The position numbers were made by a program, and so were the translations under genes. A model generated the notes under the pieces. That model did not search any database. It was not told the origin of the DNA and worked only from the letters and a program-made list of their open reading frames with translations. Of a stretch of 10,800 nucleotides of DNA, positions 1 to 10,237 are shown one piece after another. Numbering within the stretch: the first letter of the stretch is position 1; each line of letters begins with the position of its first letter. The DNA is taken from assembly GCA_937934165.1 (NCBI GenBank), contig CALGZX010000111.1:1-10800 (forward strand), written 5' to 3'. Source of the stretch: an uncultured Collinsella sp. (GTDB lineage Bacteria; Actinomycetota; Coriobacteriia; Coriobacteriales; Coriobacteriaceae).

Positions 1-304
1 GCAGGGAACGCTGAACCTCAACGGTGAAGTCAACGTGGCCCGGGGTGTCGATGATCTGGATGCGGTAGTCCTTACCGTCCTTGTTCCAGAAGCACGTGGT
101 AGCAGCGGAGGTAATGGTTACGCCGCGCTCCTGCTCCTGAACCATCCAGTCCATGGTGGCAGCGCCCTCATGGACCTCACCGATCTTGTGGGTCTTACCG
201 GTGTAGTAAAGAATACGCTCGGTCGTGGTGGTCTTACCGGCATCGATGTGGGCCATGATGCCGATGTTACGGGTATCGGAAAGCTTGTACTTAGGCTTAG
301 CCAT
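1..304 (-). CDS. fusA: Elongation factor G, N-terminal part (runs off the left edge)
   Basis: EF-G is the GTPase that drives ribosome translocation and, with RRF, ribosome recycling. Only the first 101 codons are in the window. The GTPase motifs are in order: the P-loop AHIDAGKTT at residues 18-26, the switch I segment RGVTITSAATT at 60-70, and the G3 motif DTPGH at 86-90. The N-terminus MAKPKYKLSDTRNIGIMAHI is typical of bacterial EF-G. The start is the ATG at 304-302, preceded by an AAGGA ribosome site in the 19-nt gap after the rpsG stop codon. It is the third gene of the str operon, transcribed from the promoter upstream of rpsL. The gene is truncated only by the window edge. Identity as fusA is close to certain; a duplicated EF-G-like paralog is unlikely in this context. 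Confidence 0.97.
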   Translation of the reverse strand, partial: MAKPKYKLSDTRNIGIMAHIDAGKTTTTERILYYTGKTHKIGEVHEGAATMDWMVQEQERGVTITSAATTCFWNKDGKDYRIQIIDTPGHVDFTVEVQRSL

Positions 305-323
305 GTTAGTTCCTTACCTTAAC

Positions 324-797
324 TTACCAACGATAGTGAGAGAACGCGCGGTTGGCCTCGGCCATCTTGAAGACGTCCTCACGCTTCTTGACGGAAGCGC
401 CCAGGCCGTTGGAAGCGTCGAGGATCTCGTTGGCGAGACGCTCGGCCATGGTCTTCTCCTTGCGAGCGCGGGAGAAGTTGACGATCCAGCGGATACCCAG
501 AGCGGTGGAACGACGGGAGTTGACCTCCATCGGGACCTGATAGGTAGCGCCACCGACACGCTTGGGTTTAACCTCGAGCGTGGGCTTGACGTTGTCCATA
601 GCCTTCTTGAAGGTAGCGAGAGCGTCGCCACCCTCGGACTTCTCGGCAACGATCTCGAAAGCGGTGTAAACGATGCGCTCAGCGGTGGCCTTCTTGCCGT
701 CAAGAAGGACCTTGTTGATGAGCTGAGTCACCAGGCGGTTGTTGTAAACGGCGTCAGGCTGAACCTCACGACGATTAGCTGCTGCACGACGCGGCAT
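324..797 (-). CDS. rpsG: 30S ribosomal protein S7
   Basis: S7 is a primary 16S rRNA-binding protein that nucleates assembly of the 30S head and lies near the E site. The frame codes 157 residues, almost the usual 156. It begins MPRRAAANRREVQPDAVYNN and has the family hallmarks LVTQLINKVLLDGKK, the MDNVKPTLEVKPKRVGGATYQVP segment (about residues 65-90), and a C-terminus ending in FSHYRW. The start is the ATG at 797-795 with AAGGAG seven bases upstream. It follows rpsL by 73 nt and precedes fusA by 19 nt, the conserved str operon order. In E. coli S7 represses this operon by binding the rpsL-rpsG spacer. A modest hairpin in the spacer here could serve that role, but this is inference. Confidence 0.98.
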   Translation of the reverse strand: MPRRAAANRREVQPDAVYNNRLVTQLINKVLLDGKKATAERIVYTAFEIVAEKSEGGDALATFKKAMDNVKPTLEVKPKRVGGATYQVPMEVNSRRSTALGIRWIVNFSRARKEKTMAERLANEILDASNGLGASVKKREDVFKMAEANRAFSHYRW

Positions 798-819
798 GTG
801 AAATCTCCTTAAGTGTCTA

Positions 820-843
820 CCGTGCGGCGCTTAGGCGGCACAC
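820..843 (-). promoter_or_regulatory. Hairpin in the rpsL-rpsG spacer, possible S7 control site
   Basis: The 73-nt spacer between rpsL and rpsG holds an imperfect stem: bases 822-825 pair with 838-841 and, after one mismatch, 827-828 pair with 835-836. The rpsG ribosome site lies just downstream at about 805-810. In E. coli the same spacer carries the S7 autoregulatory site. The structure here is short, so this assignment is tentative. Confidence 0.25.
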
Positions 844-870
844 GGCGAAAGTATCAAAACGTTATCTGGC

Positions 871-1248
871 TTATTTAGCCTTGGGGCGCTTAGCACCGTA
901 CTTGGAACGGGCCTGCATACGGTTCTGGACCGGAGCAGCGTCGTAGGCGCCACGGATGACGTGATAACGGACACCAGGGAGGTCACGGACACGACCGCCG
1001 CGGACGAGCACGATGGAGTGCTCCTGCAGGTTGTGGCCCTCACCCGGGATGTAAGCAGTAACTTCGATGCCGTTGACAAGGCGAACACGGGCAACCTTAC
1101 GAAGAGCCGAGTTCGGCTTCTTGGGGCTCGTGGTGAAGACGCGGGTGCACACGCCGCGCTTCTGGGAGTTGTGCTGCAGAGCAGCGTTCTTGGACTTCTT
1201 GGGCACGGAACGACGGCCCTGGCGAACCAGCTGGTTAATAGTAGGCAA
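871..1248 (-). CDS. rpsL: 30S ribosomal protein S12
   Basis: S12 sits at the decoding centre and controls accuracy; it is the classical streptomycin-resistance target. The frame codes 125 residues with the signatures QKRGVCTRVFTTSPKKPNSALRK (residues 29-51) and GEGHNLQEHSIVLVRGGR (69-86). The start is a TTG codon at 1248-1246, chosen because it begins the universal MPTINQLVR terminus and lies six bases after AAGGAG (1260-1255); there is no ATG nearby. Lys43 and Lys44 are wild type, but residue 88 is Arg (CGT, 987-985) in GGRVRDLPGV where most bacteria have Lys. Lys-to-Arg at this position is a known streptomycin-resistance change (K88R in M. tuberculosis, K87R in E. coli numbering). It is the first gene of the str operon, with a strong promoter about 95 nt upstream of the start. 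Confidence 0.98.
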   Translation of the reverse strand: MPTINQLVRQGRRSVPKKSKNAALQHNSQKRGVCTRVFTTSPKKPNSALRKVARVRLVNGIEVTAYIPGEGHNLQEHSIVLVRGGRVRDLPGVRYHVIRGAYDAAPVQNRMQARSKYGAKRPKAK

Positions 1249-1334
1249 AGCGTACTCCTTCTCGAATGATTCCAGCTTTCTGTAAAGTGCAACGGCTTGA
1301 ATCGAGGGGTCAGCATCCCCCTACGAAACACGCA

Positions 1335-1370
1335 GTTCGATAGGATACGTGGCGTTAGCTGTGTCGTCAA
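1335..1370 (-). promoter_or_regulatory. Sigma-70-type promoter of the rpsL-rpsG-fusA operon
   Basis: On the minus strand a -35 box TTGACG (1370-1365) and a -10 box TATCCT (1347-1342) are separated by exactly 17 bases. Transcription would start near 1335, giving a leader of about 87 nt before the TTG start of rpsL. The -10 box lies inside one arm of a 9-bp inverted repeat (1341-1349 with 1388-1396), which could be an operator. Confidence 0.75.
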
Positions 1371-1396
1371 CAGACCACGCCGCCGGGCGTATCCTA
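1341..1396. repeat. 9-bp inverted repeat bracketing the str promoter
   Basis: TAGGATACG at 1341-1349 is repeated as its exact reverse complement CGTATCCTA at 1388-1396. The arms bracket the -35 box, and the left arm overlaps the -10 box of the rpsL promoter. It could be a repressor site or part of a DNA-looping arrangement; chance is possible at this length. Confidence 0.5.
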
Positions 1397-1423
1397 AAAT
1401 ACCCACATTTCCGCAAAGCCTAC

Positions 1424-1618
1424 ACAAAAGGAATCCCCTTCTGTGCGCGTGGGCGGATTCCCGGTCCGGGCGGCACAGGGGTTAAGTTTGCTGCTCTACA
1501 GTCCTGGCTCGCACGGAGGCCACATTAAGTGGCCTCCGGCTCGTGCGGAACTCGCGACAAACTTAACCCCTGTGCCGCCCGGCCCGGGAATCCGACGTGC
1601 TCGTCGGGGCAACGTTCC
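1424..1618. other. 195-bp structured element, copy 1 (candidate structured RNA or foldable DNA repeat)
   Basis: This intergenic stretch forms a long hairpin: bases 1456-1490 pair with 1592-1558 with a single mismatch (T1465). Above it lie two conserved unpaired strands (about 1491-1506 and 1546-1557), then an apical stem GGAGGCCAC-ATTAA-GTGGCCTCC (1515-1537). A second hairpin CCGACG-TGCT-CGTCGG follows at 1592-1607. The flanks GGAA (1430-1433) and TTCC (1615-1618) could close the whole fold. A second copy of identical length lies at 3463-3657. Between copies the loops are identical, while about seven pairs of the long stem and three of the apical stem differ in a compensated way. No protein frame fits. 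It lies between the sigma operon terminator and the str promoter. The transcribed strand is unknown and I do not recognise a named family. Confidence 0.8.
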
Positions 1619-1622
1619 CTGC

Positions 1623-1647
1623 CAAAAAGGGACAGGTTTATTTTGGT
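1623..1647 (+). repeat. 25-bp inverted repeat, left copy, bounding the sigma operon
   Basis: This 25-mer has the core GGGACAGGTTTATTTTGG. It is repeated as its perfect reverse complement at 3438-3462. It begins four bases after the 195-bp element copy 1. The two copies face each other across the ECF sigma/anti-sigma operon and enclose about 1.8 kb. The core resembles GGGACAGGTT-type motifs that I recall near REP-associated Y1 transposases, but no transposase gene is present here. Confidence 0.85.
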
Positions 1648-1754
1648 CGGTTTTATCTGAGAAAACGCCACTCTTCACGGTGATCCGCATCCATTTGCCA
1701 CGTTCTTCCGAGAATCAGACGAATAACGTCCAATCCACTCGTCCATATAACGCT

Positions 1755-1788
1755 AAAAAGGCCGCTTCCCCCCCCCTGGGAAGCGGCC
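1755..1788 (-). terminator. Intrinsic terminator of the sigma/anti-sigma operon
   Basis: An 11-bp perfect stem GGCCGCTTCCC (1760-1770) / GGGAAGCGGCC (1778-1788) with a 7-base loop is followed on the minus strand by five T residues (A1755-1759 on the plus strand). It lies seven bases after the stop codon at 1797-1795. Confidence 0.92.
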
Positions 1789-1794
1789 CAGACT

Positions 1795-2871
1795 TTACGA
1801 ATAAACGATGGTAAAGGGTACTTCTGTTTCGGTCTCTCCTGTTGATGTGCACCTCGTGCCCTCAAGGGTTACCGAGACCACTTGATTGACATTGATCAGT
1901 TTTGTCGGCACCGAGATGTTCTCTCCGCTATTGCGCGTCAGCGAGACATAGAAATTGTACGCGCCCGCAGCATCGTCTTCGATAATCTGCTCCGATCCAT
2001 CCTTGTAGGTAACGGTCAACTTCTTCGTGACTGCGTCAATGCCCAGATCATCGATGTGTGTCTGGATAGAAAACGGGCTGATCTCGAGAGGCGAGTCATC
2101 GGAGCGGAGTTCCTTTTTATCGACGTACGCTCCAACGCTAAACTCGGGCGTCGATGCCTCGAACGGCTTCGCGTCCTCGCCTTCACCCTCAGTCCAGCAG
2201 ATATTCCAGGTAACCGCATGTTGCAAATCTCGCTCGCGATCCCACGAGGCAAAGTACATCGTGCCATTAATGACCGTGTCGCTTGATGTGTCCTTATCAA
2301 TGGCGCAGCGTGTGTCAGCCCATTCCTCGCCGAAGTTCATGCTGGGCGTACCGATGCCTTGCTCTTCTTCACCATAGAGAACAAGTTCGCCTGTCTCTGC
2401 TGCCGGCTTGTAGTAGTTAACGCCATTTGGATTGGACAACGTAAACGTCACGGCTCCGCAGCCGTTTTGGTCAATAGCCATCTCATGGATATCGAGCGTA
2501 TAGCCATTACCCTCGACGGACAGATCAACCTTCTGGACTGTGCCCTCCAGGCTTTGGGGCGCGATGCCGTCACCGAACTCTCTGGTGTAGGTATATTGAG
2601 TCCCCGATGAGCCGCCGTTGGTCCAGGTAATGGAATCCCCGTTGCCGTGGTTTCCCCAGGCTGAGGCAAAATAGCTGGAATTGATAACTGCGTAGGCGAC
2701 CCCTCCGATCGCCAACACTCCGACAAGACACCCGATTACGGCAACATAGAGAGGCTTCGCGTGGCCCTTTCGATGAAGCGGCTCACCCGCAGCAGTATTA
2801 AGGACGCGATCTGCAAGATTGCTATCGGCTTGGATGGACTCGAAGGCCTGCTTGATTTGATTGGATTTCAC
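1795..2871 (-). CDS. Membrane-anchored anti-sigma-like protein (single-pass, extracytoplasmic C-terminal domain)
   Basis: This is a 358-residue protein with a short cytoplasmic N-terminus (about 1-40, beginning MKSNQIKQAFESIQADSNLADRVLN). One transmembrane segment follows at about 41-63 (LYVAVIGCLVGVLAIGGVAYAVI), then a large extracytoplasmic part of about 290 residues rich in beta-prone segments. The layout matches membrane anti-sigma/DUF4179-like proteins partnered with ECF sigma factors; no zinc HxxxCxxC motif is present. The start is the GTG at 2871-2869 with GGAGG six bases upstream. It overlaps the 3' end of the sigma gene by 50 nt, so translation is probably coupled. I infer that it holds the sigma factor at the membrane until an envelope signal arrives; the signal is not visible from the sequence. 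A terminator follows immediately. Family naming is by architecture only. Confidence 0.8.
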   Translation of the reverse strand: MKSNQIKQAFESIQADSNLADRVLNTAAGEPLHRKGHAKPLYVAVIGCLVGVLAIGGVAYAVINSSYFASAWGNHGNGDSITWTNGGSSGTQYTYTREFGDGIAPQSLEGTVQKVDLSVEGNGYTLDIHEMAIDQNGCGAVTFTLSNPNGVNYYKPAAETGELVLYGEEEQGIGTPSMNFGEEWADTRCAIDKDTSSDTVINGTMYFASWDRERDLQHAVTWNICWTEGEGEDAKPFEASTPEFSVGAYVDKKELRSDDSPLEISPFSIQTHIDDLGIDAVTKKLTVTYKDGSEQIIEDDAAGAYNFYVSLTRNSGENISVPTKLINVNQVVSVTLEGTRCTSTGETETEVPFTIVYS

Positions 2872-3340
2872 GGTCGCCCTCCTCTAGGATGAACTTGAGC
2901 TTCGACCTGCCGCGAGCCAAACGCGTTCGAACGGTCGCGGCTGGCACATGGAGTAACTCGGCAATCTCTGAGGTCGAAAAGCCCAGATAGTAATAGAGCA
3001 CGATGGGAACGCGGAATCGCTCCGGAAGTCGCATAACGTCTGACAGGACCGCCTTGGTCTCATCCTGCGCCGCCGAAAGCGAATCGGCCAGGTTCTCAAT
3101 ATCCTCCACACGCCTCCATGGCTTTCGAAAGAGCGATTTACATTCATTGATCGTGACCCGGATAAGCCATCGACGAAGATGTTCCCAACTTTCAAAATGT
3201 CCATCGCTTTTAAGCAGCTTAAGAAAGACATCCTGGGCAACATCGTCGGCGTCGGCACGATCGCGCAGGTACGTCAATGCGATTCGAAACACAACATCCC
3301 GGTGATCTTCGACCGCCTGTCTAAATGCTTGTTCTTCCAT
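2822..3340 (-). CDS. ECF-type RNA polymerase sigma factor
   Basis: This is a 172-residue sigma-70-family ECF factor that directs RNA polymerase to a small regulon. Region 2 is at about residues 6-70 (HRDVVFRIALTYLRDRADADDVAQDVFLKLL), with the -10-recognising acidic DDVAQDVF helix. Region 4 is at about 104-153 (LPERFRVPIVLYYYLGFSTSEIAELL, then HVPAATVRTRLARGRSKLK), a helix-turn-helix for the -35 box. Region 3 is absent, as in all ECF factors. The ATG at 3340-3338 is preferred because GGAGG (3350-3346) stands five bases upstream. A GTG two codons earlier overlaps that ribosome site and is an unlikely start. Its stop lies inside the downstream anti-sigma gene. An ECF-type promoter upstream suggests that it activates its own transcription. 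It sits unusually between rpoC and rpsL. Confidence 0.93.
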   Translation of the reverse strand: MEEQAFRQAVEDHRDVVFRIALTYLRDRADADDVAQDVFLKLLKSDGHFESWEHLRRWLIRVTINECKSLFRKPWRRVEDIENLADSLSAAQDETKAVLSDVMRLPERFRVPIVLYYYLGFSTSEIAELLHVPAATVRTRLARGRSKLKFILEEGDREIQSNQAGLRVHPSR

Positions 3341-3390
3341 AATCACCTCCCGGTGACGTTAATGATTCTTGCTGAGGCCCTCACCATAGA

Positions 3391-3417
3391 TACGCTTTGA
3401 CCGAACGAAATGTTTCA
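3391..3417 (-). promoter_or_regulatory. ECF-type promoter, probably autoregulatory
   Basis: On the minus strand TGAAAC (3417-3412), 17 bases, then CGTA (3394-3391) match the TGAAAC-N16/17-CGTA form of ECF sigma promoters such as B. subtilis SigW. It lies about 50 nt upstream of the sigma gene start, the position expected for autoregulation. No better sigma-70 promoter with standard spacing is visible here. Confidence 0.65.
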
Positions 3418-3437
3418 AATTCAAGCAGGAATAACCT

Positions 3438-3462
3438 ACCAAAATAAACCTGTCCCTTTTTG
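3438..3462 (-). repeat. 25-bp inverted repeat, right copy, bounding the sigma operon
   Basis: This is the exact reverse complement of 1623-1647. It directly abuts the 195-bp element copy 2 (starting at 3463) and lies upstream of the sigma promoter. With its partner it frames a 1,840-bp segment holding only the sigma/anti-sigma genes. No target-site duplication is evident outside the repeats. Confidence 0.85.
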
Positions 3463-3657
3463 ACAAAAGGAATCCCCTTCTGTGCACGGGGGCAGATTCC
3501 CGGAACGGGCCGCCCGCTGTTTAAGTTTGCTGCTCTACAGTCCTGCGCAAGACGGAAAGCACATTAAGTGCTTTCCTTTGCGTGCGGAACTCGCGACAAA
3601 CTTAAACAGCGGGCGGCCCGTTCCGGGAATCCGACGTGCTCGTCGGGGCAACGTTCC
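3463..3657. other. 195-bp structured element, copy 2 (candidate structured RNA or foldable DNA repeat)
   Basis: The long stem 3495-3529 pairs perfectly with 3631-3597 (35 bp). The apical hairpin is GGAAAGCAC-ATTAA-GTGCTTTCC (3554-3576) and the side hairpin CCGACG-TGCT-CGTCGG is at 3631-3646. The first 23 bases, the two internal-loop strands and the last part from the side hairpin onward are identical to copy 1 (1424-1618). The middle of the long stem is different in sequence yet fully complementary. Both copies have the same orientation and are 195 bp long. Copy 2 begins, read on the minus strand, only about five bases after the T-run of the rpoC terminator. It is therefore not obviously part of either neighbouring transcript. 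Confidence 0.8.
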
Positions 3658-3662
3658 TCACC

Positions 3663-3699
3663 AAAAAAGACCCGCTTCCCTGTTGGGAAACGGGTCTTT
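3663..3699 (-). terminator. Intrinsic terminator of rpoC
   Basis: A 15-bp stem with one mismatch pairs AAAGACCCGCTTCCC (3666-3680) with GGGAAACGGGTCTTT (3685-3699) around a TGTT loop. It is followed on the minus strand by a run of T (A3663-3668 on plus). It starts 27 bases after the rpoC stop codon. Confidence 0.93.
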
Positions 3700-3725
3700 G
3701 GAAGGACGGTTAACGTACTTGGAAG

Positions 3726-8264
<4,539 letters not shown>

Positions 8265-8301
8265 AGGACAGTTCTCCTTCTTCTTTTTAAATAATATCTT
8301 T

Positions 8302-8387
8302 GTAGGGGCCGGGCATGCCCGGCCCGCTGCCTTACGGTAAATGGGTGCTGCCGGGAAGGTTGAGGGCCGGACATGTCCGGCCCCTAC
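8302..8387. repeat. Paired palindromes between fruK and fruA
   Basis: Two perfect 20-bp palindromes, GGGCCGGGCATGCCCGGCCC (8306-8325) and GGGCCGGACATGTCCGGCCC (8364-8383), sit inside a larger inverted repeat (GTAGGGGCCGG at 8302-8312 with CCGGCCCCTAC at 8377-8387). The unit looks like a miniature intergenic repeat inserted in the operon. It could slow transcription into fruA or protect the fruRK message. Confidence 0.85.
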
Positions 8388-8408
8388 GGAGCAGCCGCCG
8401 CTTTTGCA

Positions 8409-8452
8409 GGGGTCGATGCTTGCATCGACCCGCGGGCGGATGCAGGCATCCT
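8409..8452. repeat. Two further hairpins just downstream of fruK
   Basis: GGGTCGATGC-TT-GCATCGACCC (8410-8431) and GGATGC-AG-GCATCC (8438-8451) lie within 60 nt of the fruK stop. They have no T-run on the minus strand, so they look like repeat-type hairpins or mRNA stabilisers rather than a terminator. Confidence 0.7.
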
Positions 8453-8468
8453 CCGTTACAGCGCCGCG

Positions 8469-9377
8469 TCACATCGTTGCCAGCAGTGCATCAATATCCG
8501 CCTTCGTCGCCAGACCCAGGCTGAACGCAGTGGCGCTGCCGCAGGCGGTGCCCAGGCGGAGGGCGGCCTCATAATCGCCGCCGCTCTGCTGGTAACCGGC
8601 CACAAAACCGGCCACCATGCTGTCGCCCGCGCCGACACTGTTGACGACCTTGCCCCTGGGGCAGCCGATGCGGTAGACCGTGCCGTGCTCATCCAGCAGC
8701 AGCGCACCGTCGCCCGCCATGCTGACCAGCACATTGCGCGCGCCCTTGTCCTGCATCATGTGGGCAGCAGCGGCAATTTCCTTATCATTCGTCAGCCTGA
8801 CGCCCGTGATCTCGCTCAGCTCGTGGTTGTTCGGCTTGATGAGGAACGGCTTGTAGGGCAGCACGTTCACGAGCAAATCGCGCGTGGCATCGACCACGGC
8901 GCGGATGCCGCGGCCCTCCAGCCGGGCCAGCAGCCGCTCATAGGTCGTCTGGGCCAGGCTGGCCGGAATGCTGCCCGCCAGCACCAGAATGTCATCCTTT
9001 TGCAGGGCGTCGAGCTTTTGCTCCAGCGCCTGCATGGCGACTTCCGGGATGTCGGGGCCCGCGCCGTTGAGTTCCGTCTCCTGCCCGGCCTTGATCTTGA
9101 CGTTGATGCGGGTCATACCGTGGTCGAGGTGGACGAAATCGGTTTTCAGGCCCTGCGCAGCCAGACCGCGCTCCAGCCAGGCGCCGGTCTCGCCCGCCAC
9201 AAAGCCGAGGGCGACGCTCTCGCACCCGAGCTGGGCCAGCACGCCGGACACATTGATGCCCTTGCCGCCCAGCACGCAGTCCTCGCCCCTGGCGCGGTTG
9301 ACGTCGCCCACCTGCAGCTCACGGTCCAGCCGCACAACGTAATCAATGGCCGGGTTGAATGTCACGGTGTAGATCAT
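8469..9377 (-). CDS. fruK: 1-Phosphofructokinase
   Basis: FruK phosphorylates fructose 1-phosphate, the product of the fructose PTS, to fructose 1,6-bisphosphate in the cytoplasm. The 302-residue protein is a standard PfkB-family enzyme. It has the N-terminal TFNPAIDYVV, the GGKGINVSGVLAQLG motif (37-51) and the C-terminal signature NSVGAGDSMVAGF, with Asp252 as catalytic base. A tagatose-6-phosphate kinase is an alternative within the family, but the adjacent DeoR regulator and fructose EII favour FruK. The ATG at 9377-9375 overlaps the fruR stop in the four-base ATGA form, and AAGGAG stands eight bases upstream, so translation is likely coupled to fruR. A 204-nt spacer packed with palindromes separates it from fruA. 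Confidence 0.94.
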   Translation of the reverse strand: MIYTVTFNPAIDYVVRLDRELQVGDVNRARGEDCVLGGKGINVSGVLAQLGCESVALGFVAGETGAWLERGLAAQGLKTDFVHLDHGMTRINVKIKAGQETELNGAGPDIPEVAMQALEQKLDALQKDDILVLAGSIPASLAQTTYERLLARLEGRGIRAVVDATRDLLVNVLPYKPFLIKPNNHELSEITGVRLTNDKEIAAAAHMMQDKGARNVLVSMAGDGALLLDEHGTVYRIGCPRGKVVNSVGAGDSMVAGFVAGYQQSGGDYEAALRLGTACGSATAFSLGLATKADIDALLATM

Positions 9378-10129
9378 TGCTCTGTCTCCTTTACCAGTGT
9401 CAGCTGTCTGTATTTTGGGTCAGGGCAGCGGTTCGTCAGGATCGCGCCGCTGTAAATCTCCCCGATGACGGCCGGATAGACCCGGCCGAATTTGCTGTCA
9501 TCCACCAGATACCAGGTCTCCCGCGCGCGGCGGACGGCAGCGGCCTTGACGGCGGCCTCCTCCGGGTCGGGCGTTGTGAATCCGACGTTCAGCGCCACGC
9601 CGTTGGCCCCGATGAACGCCTTGGTGAAATTGAACTGCTGCAGCGCCGTGATGGCCGCTGCACCGATGATGGCCTCTGTCCGGGGGCGCAGCAGACCGCC
9701 CGGCACGCAGACGTGGCAGCTTTTTTGTGCCAGCAGCCGCGCATGGGCGATGCCGTTGGTGACGTAGTGGGCCTCCAGCGCGGGGCCGCTCAGCGCCCGG
9801 ACCATGGCCAGCGTGGTTGTACCGGCGTCGATGTAGATGAAATCCTCCGCCCGGATCAGGTCTGCCGCGGCCTGCGCGATGCTGCGCTTCTGCCCGACGG
9901 CAAGCGCCTCCTTGGCGGCCATCGTCGGCTCATCGGCCAAAAACTGGCCGTCCGGCAGGGTCGCACCGCCGTGGACCTTATTCAAACGGCCCTGCCGCGC
10001 CAGCTCGGTCAGGTCACGGCGGATCGTGGATTCACTGGCGTTAAGTGCCTCGCACAGCTCCTGCACGGTGGCGGTGCGTTTTTCCGCCAGCAGGTTCAGG
10101 ATCAGGGCAAAGCGTTCCTCGGCTAACAT
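9374..10129 (-). CDS. fruR: DeoR-family repressor of the fructose operon
   Basis: This 251-residue transcription factor has an N-terminal DeoR helix-turn-helix (MLAEERFALILNLLAEKRTA at 1-20, then TVQELCEALNASESTIRRDL and GRLNKVHGGA by about 57). The C-terminal sugar-phosphate-sensing domain contains the conserved DAGTTT (about 101-106), VTNG and DDSKFG motifs. Fructose 1-phosphate is the usual inducer of such regulators next to fruK and fruA; this is inferred from context. The ATG at 10129-10127 follows AAAGGAG by nine bases. It is the first gene of the operon and overlaps fruK by four bases. The promoter upstream contains repeated TGA-rich half-sites that could be its own operator. Confidence 0.92.
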   Translation of the reverse strand: MLAEERFALILNLLAEKRTATVQELCEALNASESTIRRDLTELARQGRLNKVHGGATLPDGQFLADEPTMAAKEALAVGQKRSIAQAAADLIRAEDFIYIDAGTTTLAMVRALSGPALEAHYVTNGIAHARLLAQKSCHVCVPGGLLRPRTEAIIGAAAITALQQFNFTKAFIGANGVALNVGFTTPDPEEAAVKAAAVRRARETWYLVDDSKFGRVYPAVIGEIYSGAILTNRCPDPKYRQLTLVKETEQ

Positions 10130-10187
10130 AGGGGTTTGCTCCTTTCCCGGTCTTTGTTTGACCGATTTTGGTGTTTTGTGGATGTTT

Positions 10188-10237
10188 CTGATTGACTGTA
10201 GCTTTATTATAGCAGATTATCCGTCAAAATCAATCAG
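10188..10237. promoter_or_regulatory. Inverted repeat over the fru promoter, candidate FruR operator
   Basis: CTGATTGA at 10188-10195 is matched by its reverse complement TCAATCAG at 10230-10237, about 42 bp centre to centre. The right copy overlaps the -35 box and the left copy lies just past the start site. A further TGACTGAAAC half-site lies at about 10238-10247 when read on the minus strand. The placement suits a repressor acting on its own operon. Confidence 0.5.
10206..10233 (-). promoter_or_regulatory. Promoter of the fruR-fruK-fruA operon
   Basis: On the minus strand TTGATT (10233-10228), 16 bases, then a perfect TATAAT (10211-10206). A TG one base upstream makes it an extended -10. 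The start would be near 10199, about 70 nt before the fruR start codon. Confidence 0.8.

Noticed and set aside
1249..1340. Riboswitch or attenuator in the rpsL leader
   Set aside because: The leader is only about 87 nt and shows no strong stem followed by a T-run or a recognisable aptamer.
1424..1618. Integron attC site
   Set aside because: attC sites also conserve structure over sequence, but the RYYYAAC/GTTRRRY core sites are not at the ends, there is no integrase or cassette array, and the stem is far longer and more perfect than usual.
1424..1618. 6S RNA
   Set aside because: Length is similar, but the fold has a near-perfect 35-bp stem instead of the central open bubble that mimics a promoter, and two copies this close together would be unusual.
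1443..1814. Open frame on the plus strand through element copy 1
   Set aside because: It is encoded by the two arms of a long inverted repeat. The corresponding frame in copy 2 diverges in the arms in a way that keeps base pairing rather than protein sequence.
3344..3346. GTG as start codon of the sigma factor
   Set aside because: The GTG is part of the GGAGGTG ribosome site itself. The ATG at 3340-3338 has correct spacing to GGAGG.
8373..9455. A 360-codon open frame on the plus strand opposite fruK
   Set aside because: It is a composition shadow of fruK in GC-rich DNA. It starts within palindromic repeats and shows no domain.
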